DNA of 64,000 nt, taken from NCBI RefSeq assembly GCF_050586345.1, contig NZ_JBOCEF010000008.1:55574-119573 (forward strand), given 5' to 3'. The stretch is from JBOCEF01 sp050586345 (GTDB lineage Bacteria; Pseudomonadota; Alphaproteobacteria; Rhodobacterales; Rhodobacteraceae). Both the position numbers and the translations under genes were made by a program. The notes under the pieces are model-generated. The model ran no database searches. It had not been told where the DNA came from and saw only the letters and a program-made list of their open reading frames with translations. Positions 47,007 through 54,994 of this stretch are shown here, piece by piece (within the stretch, counting starts at the first letter, position 1; the number at the start of each line of letters is the position of its first letter).

Positions 47007-47683
47007 GCCGCCCCTTCGACGGCAAGCTCGCCCTCGTCACCGGCGCCTCGCGCGGGCTGGGCCGGGCGATGGCCCGCCGCCTCGGCGCGCAGGGGGCCGA
47101 GGTGATCGCGCTCGCCCGCACCACCGGCGCGCTGGAAGAGCTCGACGACGAGATCCGCGCCGCGGGCGGTCCGCAGGCGACGCTGGTTCCCGCCGACATC
47201 ACCGACGACCCGGCGCTGGAACGGCTCGGGCTGGCGATCCACGAACGCTGGGGGCGGCTCGACATCCTCGTGAACTGCGCCGCCCACGCCCCGCCCCTGT
47301 CGCCGGTCGAGCATGGCGGCAAGAAGGATCTCGAGCGGACCTTCGCGGTCAACGCCCTCGGGGTGCAGCGGCTGGTGCGCTGCATGGACCCGCTGATGCG
47401 CGCCGCCCCGCAGGCGGTGGCGGTGTTCCCGGCCGACCGGGTGAATGCGGGCAAGTTCCACTCGGTCTACGAGGCGTCCAAGGCCGCGGCCGAGGTCTTC
47501 GCCCGGGCCTGGGCGGCCGAGACGGCGCAGGCGAACATCGCCGTCCTGCGCCCGGCGCCGCCCGCGATGGACACCGCCCTGCGCGCCCGCTTCCGGCCCG
47601 GAGAGATCCGCGACGCCCTGCCCCCGGTGGACGAGGCCGCCGCGGGCATCGTCGACGCGATCCAGGCGGCGCTGGAGGGCTGA
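47003..47683 (+). CDS. short-chain dehydrogenase-like protein lacking the catalytic serine
   Basis: A protein of 226 residues of the SDR fold. The nucleotide site TGASRGLG (13-20) and the Tyr156/Lys160 pair in VYEASKAA are present. The position 13 residues before the Tyr is Pro143 (AVFPADRVN) instead of the catalytic Ser, and NAG is replaced by NCAAH. It may be inactive as an oxidoreductase or use another mechanism. The ATG overlaps the purF stop (ATGA), so it is coupled to purF; the reason is unknown. Confidence 0.85.
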   Translation: MSRPFDGKLALVTGASRGLGRAMARRLGAQGAEVIALARTTGALEELDDEIRAAGGPQATLVPADITDDPALERLGLAIHERWGRLDILVNCAAHAPPLSPVEHGGKKDLERTFAVNALGVQRLVRCMDPLMRAAPQAVAVFPADRVNAGKFHSVYEASKAAAEVFARAWAAETAQANIAVLRPAPPAMDTALRARFRPGEIRDALPPVDEAAAGIVDAIQAALEG

Positions 47684-47714
47684 AGGCCCGCGCCCCGCGC
47701 GGCCCCCGCAGAAC

Positions 47715-47747
47715 AGCCCCGACCGCCCCGCGCGGCCGGGGCTTTTT
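47715..47747 (+). terminator. rho-independent terminator after the purF-SDR unit
   Basis: AGCCCCG (47715-47721) pairs with CGGGGCT (47737-47743); an inner CCGC/GCGG extends it, and TTTTT follows. The rest of the gap 47684-47950 shows nothing else convincing. Confidence 0.85.
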
Positions 47748-47950
47748 CATGCGCATCCGGTCCACGTGGGGCCGCCCTCGGGGGCATCGAGCCCCCTCGG
47801 CCGGCGCGGCCCCCGTCACCCGTCGCGGCGGCTTCGGGCGCTGCGCCGGGGGCCGCAGGACCGGCGGGCGGCCCTGCGGCCCCCTGCCGCGCCCCTTCCG
47901 GCTGCTGGACCGCCTCGACCCCGCCGCCGCCGCGCCGTAGCGTCCGGGGC

Positions 47951-48871
47951 ATGAGCGGACATCATCACCACCACGGCCACCACGGTCACTCACAAGGCCA
48001 CTCCCACGGCCACCACCACCACGCCGAGGGCGCGTCTTCCCGCGCGCTCGGCATCGCCTGCCTGCTGACCGGCGGCTTCATGCTGGCCGAGATCGCGGGC
48101 GGGGTCATCTCCGGCTCGCTGGCGCTGCTGGCCGATGCAGGCCACATGGCGACCGATTTCGCCTCGCTCGCGCTGGCCTGGATCGGCATGCGCCTCGCCC
48201 GACGCCCCGCGGATGCAAAGCGCAGCTACGGCTGGGGCCGGTTCACCGTCCTCGCCGCCTTCGCCAACGGCATGGCGCTGTTCGCCGTCGCGCTGTGGAT
48301 CTGCGTCGAGGCCGTCCAGCGCCTCGCCGCCCCCGCGCCGGTGCTCGGCGGGCTGATGCTGTGGATCGCGGCCGCGGGCCTCGCGGTCAACGTGCTCGCC
48401 TTCCTCGCCCTGCAATCGGGCGACCGGTCGTCGCTCAACGTCCGCGCGGCGGCGCTGCACGTGATGGGGGACCTGCTCGGCTCCGTCGCCGCCATCGCCG
48501 CGGCGCTGATCATCATGGCCACCGGCTGGACCCCGATCGACCCGATCCTCTCGGTCCTCGTCGCGCTCATCATCCTGCGCTCCGCCTGGGCGGTGACCCG
48601 CGAAAGCGCGCAGATCCTGCTCGAGGCCGCGCCCCCCTCGCCCACCGCCGAGGAAGTCGCGGGCGCCCTGCGCGCCGAGATCCCCGAGGCGCTGGAGATC
48701 GCCCATGTCCACCTCTGGTCGCTGACCGAGAGCCGCCCGCTCGCCACCCTCCACGCCCGGATCGCGGACGATGCCGACCCCGAGGCCGCCGCCGACCGCA
48801 TCCGCAACGTGATGGCCGAGCGCTGGTCCATCGAGCATGTCACCGTGGAAGTCCGCCGCGCCGGGCGCTGA
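47951..48871 (+). CDS. cation diffusion facilitator (Zn/Cd/Co exporter, ZitB/CzcD type)
   Basis: A metal/proton antiporter of 306 residues. A His-rich N-terminus (residues 4-24) is followed by six spans. The zinc site is formed by LLADAGHMATDFA and ALHVMGDLLGSV (HxxxD twice). The C-terminal cytoplasmic domain ends EHVTVEVRRAGR. The His-rich start fits zinc. It has no regulator next to it; the upstream terminator suggests its own promoter. Confidence 0.93.
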   Translation: MSGHHHHHGHHGHSQGHSHGHHHHAEGASSRALGIACLLTGGFMLAEIAGGVISGSLALLADAGHMATDFASLALAWIGMRLARRPADAKRSYGWGRFTVLAAFANGMALFAVALWICVEAVQRLAAPAPVLGGLMLWIAAAGLAVNVLAFLALQSGDRSSLNVRAAALHVMGDLLGSVAAIAAALIIMATGWTPIDPILSVLVALIILRSAWAVTRESAQILLEAAPPSPTAEEVAGALRAEIPEALEIAHVHLWSLTESRPLATLHARIADDADPEAAADRIRNVMAERWSIEHVTVEVRRAGR

Positions 48872-49094
48872 GCCTCCATCCCGGCGACAGGCCATTTCCC
48901 CACGGGCCGCTTCCCCAAGGGGCCGCTTCCCCGGGGTCAACCCGTTTCGCTTGACGAAACGCGGCCCGGGCCGCAGGCTATTTTAAGAAAACATTCACCG
49001 CTCGAGGTGACGTTTTCCCGCGGGTCTGCACCCGCCCGGCGCCGACCTCCGCGCCGCCCGGGCCGCGCCCGCCCGAAGCCTGGGGAGAACGCCC

Positions 49095-49379
49095 ATGACG
49101 CCGTCCGCCCGCCTCGCCTGCGCCGCCGCGCCGGCCCTTGCGCCCCTCGCCGCCGCCGCGTCCGAGGACGCCTGGGACCCGGTCTGCGACATGCCCCCGG
49201 TGATGTCGAACGACGCGGCGGAGCTGAGCGCCGCCCTCGCCTGCATGCAGCTGCGCATCGACGACCTGCGGGCCGAGAGCGCGGCGATGCGCGCCCGCGC
49301 CGAAGCCGCCGAGGCCATGGCCCGCATGGCCCTGCGCATCGCCCGGGACATGGCCGACCAGGTCGCGCGGGCCGAGTGA
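49095..49379 (+). CDS. small exported coiled-coil protein, unknown function
   Basis: A protein of 94 residues with a signal-like N-terminus (MTPSARLACAAAPALAPLAAAA, cut near ASEDAWD) and a mature part with two cysteines (DPVCDMPP and ALACMQLR). A helical segment of heptad type follows (RIDDLRAESAAMRARAEAAEAMARMALRIARDMADQ). No family recognised. The gap before it (48872-49094) holds an AT-rich stretch CTATTTTAAGAAAAC at 48978-48992 that may be part of its promoter. Confidence 0.6.
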   Translation: MTPSARLACAAAPALAPLAAAASEDAWDPVCDMPPVMSNDAAELSAALACMQLRIDDLRAESAAMRARAEAAEAMARMALRIARDMADQVARAE

Positions 49380-49418
49380 GGCCCCCGCGCGCCTGTCACG
49401 ATACCTGAAGAAAAGGCG

Positions 49419-49826
49419 TCAGCCTGCTGCACTGAAAAGGTAATCTTCGTCCGAAACCGGCTCCAGCCAGGTCGCGAAGGACCCGTCCAGCTCCTCCTGC
49501 GCCGCGATGTGCTCCATCTCGGTCTCGGGCCCCGCGCCGTGCCAGTGCTTCTCGCCCGGCGCGAACTCGATCACGTCGCCGGCGCGGATCTCCTCCACCG
49601 GGCCGCCCTCCCGCTGCACCCGGCCCACGCCGGACACCACCCACAGGGTCTGCCCCAGCGGATGCGTGTGCCAGTTGGTCCGCGCGCCCGGCTCGAACCG
49701 CACGCGGCTCATGCGCAGGCGGGCGGGCGCGGGCGGCGCGGTCAGCGCGGCGTGATGCACCGCCCCGGTGAAGTTCGCCGGGTTCGGCGCAACCTGAGGA
49801 ACCTCGGCCAAACGCTTGATCTTCAT
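49419..49826 (-). CDS. cupin domain protein
   Basis: A protein of 135 residues with a single cupin barrel. Metal ligands are in FEPGARTNWHTHPLGQTLWVVSG (His, His, Gln) and APGEKHWHGAGPE (His). Relatives include carboxymuconolactone/mandelonitrile lyase-like cupins and small quercetinase-like proteins; the substrate is unknown. It lies 41 bases downstream of the der stop on the same strand and may be read through from der. Confidence 0.8.
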   Translation of the reverse strand: MKIKRLAEVPQVAPNPANFTGAVHHAALTAPPAPARLRMSRVRFEPGARTNWHTHPLGQTLWVVSGVGRVQREGGPVEEIRAGDVIEFAPGEKHWHGAGPETEMEHIAAQEELDGSFATWLEPVSDEDYLFSAAG

Positions 49827-49867
49827 AGCATCCTCCCATGCCGCCCCCGGACGAGGCGGCGCGGGGA

Positions 49868-51238
49868 TCAGTGGATCTTGCGCTTGTTCGCCTTCGCCTC
49901 GTAGGGGTTGTCCGACTTGCGATAGAACAGCCGGATCGGCACGCCGTCGAGGCCGAAATCACGCCGCAGCCCGTTCACCAGGAAGCGGGTGTAGCTGTCC
50001 GGCAGGTCGTCCCCCTTCTGGCAGAACACCGCGAAGCTGGGCGGGCGCGACTTCACCTGGGTCATGTAGCGCAGGCGGATGCGGCGCCCCGAGGGGGCGG
50101 GCGGCGGGTGCGCCTCGGTCTGCGCGATCAGCCAGCGGTTCAGCTGGCCGGTGGTGATGCGCATGTTCCAGGTCTCGTAGACCTTGAAGATCGCGTCGCG
50201 CAGCTTGTCGAGATTCTTGCCCTGCAGCGCCGAGATGAAGACCAGCGGCGCGCCGCGCAGCTGCGGCAGCAGGCGGGCGAATTCCTCGCGCAGCTCCTTG
50301 GCGCGCACCGACTTGTCGTCCTCGAGGTCCCACTTGTTGACCGCGACGACCACCGCGCGCCCCTCGCGCTCGGCCAGGTCCGCCAGCCGCAAATCCTGCT
50401 GCTCGAACGGGATCGTGCTGTCCAGAAGCACCACCGCGACTTCGGCGAACTTCACCGCGCGGATGCCGTCATGAACCGAGAGTTTCTCAAGTTTCTCAAC
50501 GACTTTCGCGCGCTTCCTCATCCCCGCCGTGTCGAAGATGCGCACCCGCTCCTCGCCCCAGGTCACCTCGACCGAGATCGAGTCGCGCGTGATCCCCGCC
50601 TCGGGGCCGGTCAGCATCCGCTCCTCGCCGAGGATCGCGTTGACCAGCGTCGACTTGCCCGCGTTCGGGCGGCCCATGATGGCGATCTGGAGGGGCTTGT
50701 CGTCGCGCGCCGCCTTCTCCTCCTCGCTCATCAGCTCTTCCTTGGCCTCGACCAGCGGCGCCAGCGCGGCGAAAAGGTCGCCGAACCCCTCGCCATGCTC
50801 GGCCGACAGGCCGATCGGCTCGCCGATCCCGAGGCTCCAGGCCTCCATCACCCCGGTCTCGCCCTGCACGCCCTCGGCCTTGTTCACGCCGAGCACCACC
50901 GTCGCCTCGGCCTTGCGCAGCAACGTGGCGAGCTGCTGGTCCTGGGCGGTGATGCCGGTGCGCGCGTCGACGACGAAAAGGCAGGCGTCCGCCATGCCGA
51001 TGGCGCGCTCGGTCAGCGCGCGCATCCGGCCCGGCAGGCTGTCATCGGTGGCGTCTTCCAGCCCCGCGGTGTCGATCACCGTGAAGCGCAGGTCGCCGAG
51101 CCGCGCCTCGCCCTCGCGCAGGTCGCGGGTCACGCCGGGGGTGTCGTCCACCAGCGCAAGGCGCTTGCCCACCAGGCGGTTGAACAGCGTGGACTTGCCG
51201 ACGTTCGGACGGCCGACGATGGCGAGGGTGAAGGACAT
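49868..51238 (-). CDS. der: ribosome biogenesis GTPase Der
   Basis: A double GTPase of 456 residues needed for 50S assembly. G1 motifs IVGRPNVGKST and IMGRPNAGKST, G3 DTAGLED and DTAGMRK, G4 GVNKAEG and AVNKWDLED are all visible. A KH-like domain ends the protein, with basic KSDNPYEAKANKRKIH. It is the third gene of the yfgM-bamB-der block, separated from bamB by 197 bases with a CT-rich tract and a 7-base hairpin (51300-51324). Confidence 0.97.
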   Translation of the reverse strand: MSFTLAIVGRPNVGKSTLFNRLVGKRLALVDDTPGVTRDLREGEARLGDLRFTVIDTAGLEDATDDSLPGRMRALTERAIGMADACLFVVDARTGITAQDQQLATLLRKAEATVVLGVNKAEGVQGETGVMEAWSLGIGEPIGLSAEHGEGFGDLFAALAPLVEAKEELMSEEEKAARDDKPLQIAIMGRPNAGKSTLVNAILGEERMLTGPEAGITRDSISVEVTWGEERVRIFDTAGMRKRAKVVEKLEKLSVHDGIRAVKFAEVAVVLLDSTIPFEQQDLRLADLAEREGRAVVVAVNKWDLEDDKSVRAKELREEFARLLPQLRGAPLVFISALQGKNLDKLRDAIFKVYETWNMRITTGQLNRWLIAQTEAHPPPAPSGRRIRLRYMTQVKSRPPSFAVFCQKGDDLPDSYTRFLVNGLRRDFGLDGVPIRLFYRKSDNPYEAKANKRKIH

Positions 51239-51435
51239 GGCGACGAGCGCTCCTGAAGCGGGTCGCCCCCGCGGAGGAGGGCGCTGAAATACGACAAGAG
51301 GGGCCGGGCGGGATGCGCGGCCCCTTCTCTCTCTCTTCTCGGTCCCCGCGCCGGGCGCGGGAGGGGTCGAAGCGGGCGCGTATCGCCGAAGCGGCGCGCG
51401 GCGTCAAGCCCCCGCGCGCGCCCCGGCGCCGGGCC

Positions 51436-52803
51436 TCAGCGATAGGTCAGCAGCCGGCCGTCATCGGTCAGCACGTGCAGGCGGCCATCGACGGCGATCG
51501 GGCCGGCGCTGGCGCCGCCCGGCATCTCCACCACCGGGCCCGGCTGGCCCGACACCGCGTCGAAGCCCGCGAGCCGCCCGTCCGAGCTCACGGTCCAGAC
51601 CGTGTCCCCGGCCAGCACCGGCCCGGCCCAGGCCACCGGGTCCTCGCGGTCCTCCATGTCCTCGAACCCCTCGAGGGCGCGGGACCAGAGCGTCGCGCCG
51701 GTGCGCGCGTCGATGCGCAGGATCCGCGGCTCGGTGGTCACCACATAGGCCGTGTCCAGCGCCGCCCAGGCGGGCGAGAGAGACCCGAAGCCGCGCGACC
51801 AGATCTCGGTCCCCCGGCGCCCGTCGATGCCCTTGAACGGGCCGCCCGCGACGCCGGCCAGGATCACGCCGCCCATCACCACCGGCCCGGAGGTCACGTC
51901 GGTGAAGGCCGACAGCCCCTCGCCCGCGGCGCCGGCCGACAGGTTGATCGACCAGACCCGGACGCCCGAGGGCGTGCGGATCACCGCCAGCTCGCCCGAG
52001 CCGAAGGGCGCGAGCACCGCGCCCGGCACCCCCGCGGGGGCGCCGCGGCCAAGGTTGCCGCGGCGGGTCGACAGCCCCTCGACCGTCCAGGCCGGGGACC
52101 CGTCGGCGATGGAGAAGCCGCGCACCATGTTGGCGGTGTCGACCGCGGCCACCTCGCCGCCCGTCACCACCGGCGCGCCGCGATAGGGCGCGGTCCCGCG
52201 GGCGCGCCACGCGATCTCGCCGCTCGACGGATCCAGCGCGACCACCTCGCCATGCCCGGTGGTGGCGTAGACCCGGCCCCGCGGCCCGATCGCCAGCCCG
52301 CCGCCATAGGCGTCGTCGCTCTCCTCGCCCTCGAGCGCGAGGTCGGCGGTCCACAGCACGGAGCCGCTCGCCGCGTCGAAGGCCCGGACCCCCGCGGCGC
52401 CGTCGCGCGCGAAGATGCGGCCATCCGCGGCCACGAGGCCCGTGGGCAGCGTCTTCTCGCCCGGCGCGTCGCCGACCGAGGCCGACCAGGCCAGCGCCGG
52501 CGCGCCCGCCAGGCCCTGGCGGCGACCGCCGCCATGCGCCGCGTCGCCGCCCGCATGGGTCCAGGACCCGCTCTCGGCCACCGGCGGCAGCGGGCGCGAG
52601 GCGATCAGCCCCTCTTCATTCGCGCCCAGCTCGGCCGCGCGGATCGCGATCCGCTCGCCCGGCAGGCGCGGCGTCTCGTTCGAGGAACAGGCGCCGAGCG
52701 CCAGCAGCGCCAGCGCGGCGGCCGAGAGGCGCGCGCCGGACCGCGCCGTCATGCGAAGCGAAGCGGGACGGGACGCCGGGCGGCGCGTCGGGGCGAGGCT
52801 CAT
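51436..52803 (-). CDS. bamB: BamB-like outer membrane assembly lipoprotein (PQQ-repeat beta-propeller)
   Basis: A lipoprotein of 455 residues. The signal ends in the lipobox LALGAC with Cys39. Eight PQQ-like blades follow, with repeats such as DGRIFARDGAAGVRAFDAASGSVLWTADL and RGRVYATTGHGEVVALDPSSGEIAWRAR. BamB helps fold outer membrane beta-barrel proteins in the BAM complex. The ATG at 52803 has GAGGAGG upstream and shares one base with the previous stop (TGATG); an ATG at 52752 would give a shorter signal but has no ribosome binding site. Confidence 0.88.
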   Translation of the reverse strand: MSLAPTRRPASRPASLRMTARSGARLSAAALALLALGACSSNETPRLPGERIAIRAAELGANEEGLIASRPLPPVAESGSWTHAGGDAAHGGGRRQGLAGAPALAWSASVGDAPGEKTLPTGLVAADGRIFARDGAAGVRAFDAASGSVLWTADLALEGEESDDAYGGGLAIGPRGRVYATTGHGEVVALDPSSGEIAWRARGTAPYRGAPVVTGGEVAAVDTANMVRGFSIADGSPAWTVEGLSTRRGNLGRGAPAGVPGAVLAPFGSGELAVIRTPSGVRVWSINLSAGAAGEGLSAFTDVTSGPVVMGGVILAGVAGGPFKGIDGRRGTEIWSRGFGSLSPAWAALDTAYVVTTEPRILRIDARTGATLWSRALEGFEDMEDREDPVAWAGPVLAGDTVWTVSSDGRLAGFDAVSGQPGPVVEMPGGASAGPIAVDGRLHVLTDDGRLLTYR

Positions 52804-53459
52804 CACGCGTCCTCCTCGGGGCCGATCAGCTCCAGCAGCTGCGCCAGCCGCTCGCGCAGCCCGCGCGAGGCCATCTGGTCCTGCAGCGCGGCGGTCGCGT
52901 CGGCCCGGGCCGCTTCGCGGTCCCCGGCGGCCAGCTGCGCGCCCGCGCGCTGCTCCAGCGCCAGAAGGCGGAAGGGATGGGTCTCGGCGGTGAAGGGGGT
53001 CATCGCGGCGACGCGCTCGGACGGGGTCAGCTTCGGAAGCTCCACCAGCGCGGCCTTGAAATCGGCGAGGTCGCGATAGAGCGGGTCCACCCCGCCGCGC
53101 GCGGCGACGTCGCGCAGGATCGCGGCGGCCGCGTCCTCCTCGCCCGCCTCGATGCGCGCGTTCGCCTCGCCCAGGCGCGCCAGCAGCGCCGGGCCCTCGG
53201 GCAGCGCCTCGGCGGCCTCCGAGAAGCGCAGCGCCTTCGCCTCGGGGGTGGAGGACTGCAGCGCCTCGATCAGCGCCGCGCCCGCCTCCTGCGCCGCGGC
53301 CTCGTCGCGCTGCTTGCGCCATTCGAGCACGGCGGTGGCGGCGACGACGGCCACCACGGCGAAGATCACGCCCGGCCCCCAGGATTTCCAGAGCTTGAGC
53401 ATGCGGTCGCGCCGCAGCTCCTCGGTCACCTCCTGGACGAAGCTGTCTGTGTCGCTCAT
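52803..53459 (-). CDS. YfgM-like tetratricopeptide membrane protein
   Basis: A protein of 218 residues with one N-terminal span (WGPGVIFAVVAVVAATAVLEW, about 27-48) and periplasmic TPR-like helices (AGAALIEALQSSTPEAKALRFSEAAEAL; RLGEANARIEAGEEDAAAAILRDVAA). YfgM partners the SecYEG translocon and periplasmic chaperones in E. coli, where the order yfgM-bamB-der is the same. It overlaps bamB by one base. Confidence 0.88.
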   Translation of the reverse strand: MSDTDSFVQEVTEELRRDRMLKLWKSWGPGVIFAVVAVVAATAVLEWRKQRDEAAAQEAGAALIEALQSSTPEAKALRFSEAAEALPEGPALLARLGEANARIEAGEEDAAAAILRDVAARGGVDPLYRDLADFKAALVELPKLTPSERVAAMTPFTAETHPFRLLALEQRAGAQLAAGDREAARADATAALQDQMASRGLRERLAQLLELIGPEEDA

Positions 53460-53914
53460 CCGCCTGCTCCCTCGCCGTAAATTCGGGCCCGGACTGCGGG
53501 GGCGAAACGCCGTCCCCCCGGGCCTGAACGGCTATGCACCAGCGCCGCGCATGATGCAACAGCGTGAAAATCGCGCCGCACCCCTTGATTTGGGACGCCG
53601 TCCGGTCGATATCGGCAGGAGAACGGCGTTCTCTTGTCCGCCCGACTCGCCCCCTCGCGCCCCCGGTCCGCCCGGCGGCGGCGGCAAGGCGCGTCGAATT
53701 GACGGAACATGCGCCCTTGCGGCCCCCGCCGGCCGCGCCATATCGCCTGCAATGCTTCCGCGCGCGCGCCTGCGCGGGGGCCTCGCCCCGCCGCCCGCGC
53801 CCGCCGCGCGGACGGACCGCGCCCGCCGCGACATTCCTCGCGACGGAAACCGGCCCCCGGTTCGTGCTACACGTACCCCCTGGCCGTCGGATCAGCACAG
53901 TCGGAGCCCACGCA
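53460..53914. other. 455-base intergenic region between divergent yfgM and efflux genes
   Basis: Reading both strands I see no credible gene, RNA gene or clear promoter pair here. A TTGACG at 53698-53703 has no matching -10. The region is GC-rich; apparent open frames across it have poor composition and no family pattern. Confidence 0.5.
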
Positions 53915-54994
53915 ATGCGTCCTCTTCCCCTTCTCATGGCAGCGCTGGTCTGCATCGGCCTCTATTTCTGGATCGTCCACCCGACCGACGCCCAGGAAAC
54001 CGGCGGCGCCGACGGCCCCGCGGCGGCCGAGGCGCAGGCCCAGCCCCCGGTCAAGGTGGTCGCCTTCCAGTCCGTCGCCCGGCCCGTCGAAAGCGCGCTG
54101 ATCCTGCGCGGGCGCACCGAGGCGCACCGAAACGTCTCGGTGCGGGCCGAGACCTCGGGCCTCGTCGTCTCCGAGCCGAGCCGCGCGGGCGCGAAGGTGT
54201 CCCGCGGCGACCTGCTGTGCCGGATCGAGGAAGGCTCGCGCCAGGCGCAGCTGGCCCAGGCCCGCGCCGCCCTCGCCCAGGCCCGGGTCGACAACGACGC
54301 CGCCCAGAAGCTGTCCGAGCGCGGCTACGCGGCCGAGACCACCGCCATGGCCCGCCTCGCCCAGCTCGAGGCCGCCACCGCCGCGGTCCGGCAGATCGAG
54401 CTCGACATCCAGCGCCTCGAGATGCGCGCCCCCTTCGACGGCGTGCTTGAAAGCGACACGGCCGAGCTCGGCGCCCTGCTGCGCGCCGGCGACCAGTGCG
54501 CCCAGGTCATCGCCCTCGACCCGATCGAGATCGTCGGCTACGCGCCCGAAACCGATGTCGACAAGGTCGAGGCCGGGATGCCCGCCCGCGCCCGCCTCGT
54601 CTCGGGGCGCGAGGTGGACGGCATCGTCACCTTCGTCTCCCGCGCCGCCGACCAGCAGACCCGCACCTTCCGCATCGAGGTCTCGGCCCGGAACCCCGAC
54701 GGCAAGATCCGCGACGGCATGACCGCCGAGATCTGGATCCCGCTCCAGGGCCGCACCGCGCATCTCGCGCCCCAGGCGGCGCTGACGCTCAACAACGCCG
54801 GGACCCTCGGGATCCGCGCGGCGGTGGACGGCAAGGCCAAGTTCATGCCCGTCACCATCCTGCGCGACGAGGCCGAGGGCGTGTGGCTGACCGGCCTGCC
54901 GGACGAGGTGAACATCATCTATGTCGGGCAGGAATACGTCTCCGACGGCCGCGCCATCGACGCGACCATCAGCACCTGGGACGCGCGCGGATGA
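53915..54994 (+). CDS. RND efflux periplasmic adaptor (MFP) subunit
   Basis: An adaptor protein of 359 residues. N-terminal anchor or signal (MRPLPLLMAALVCIGLYFWIV), then the lipoyl half (SALILRGRTEAHRNVSVRAETSGLVV), a helical hairpin (QAQLAQARAALAQARVDNDAAQKL) and the barrel with MRAPFDGVLESDTAELGALLRAGD. It links the RND pump to an outer membrane channel, which is not encoded here. The ATG at 53915 has GGAG at 53903-53906. It overlaps the pump gene by 4 bases. Confidence 0.93.
   Translation: MRPLPLLMAALVCIGLYFWIVHPTDAQETGGADGPAAAEAQAQPPVKVVAFQSVARPVESALILRGRTEAHRNVSVRAETSGLVVSEPSRAGAKVSRGDLLCRIEEGSRQAQLAQARAALAQARVDNDAAQKLSERGYAAETTAMARLAQLEAATAAVRQIELDIQRLEMRAPFDGVLESDTAELGALLRAGDQCAQVIALDPIEIVGYAPETDVDKVEAGMPARARLVSGREVDGIVTFVSRAADQQTRTFRIEVSARNPDGKIRDGMTAEIWIPLQGRTAHLAPQAALTLNNAGTLGIRAAVDGKAKFMPVTILRDEAEGVWLTGLPDEVNIIYVGQEYVSDGRAIDATISTWDARG

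Noticed and set aside
47749..47940. A small plus-strand gene of 63 codons between the purF unit and the CDF gene
   Set aside because: It starts at the terminator T-run, has no ribosome binding site and an Arg/Gly/Pro composition of random GC-rich DNA.
53564..53914. An N-terminal extension of the efflux adaptor by 117 residues
   Set aside because: The added part is low-complexity Arg/Pro/Ala sequence; the ATG at 53915 opens a proper membrane anchor behind GGAG.
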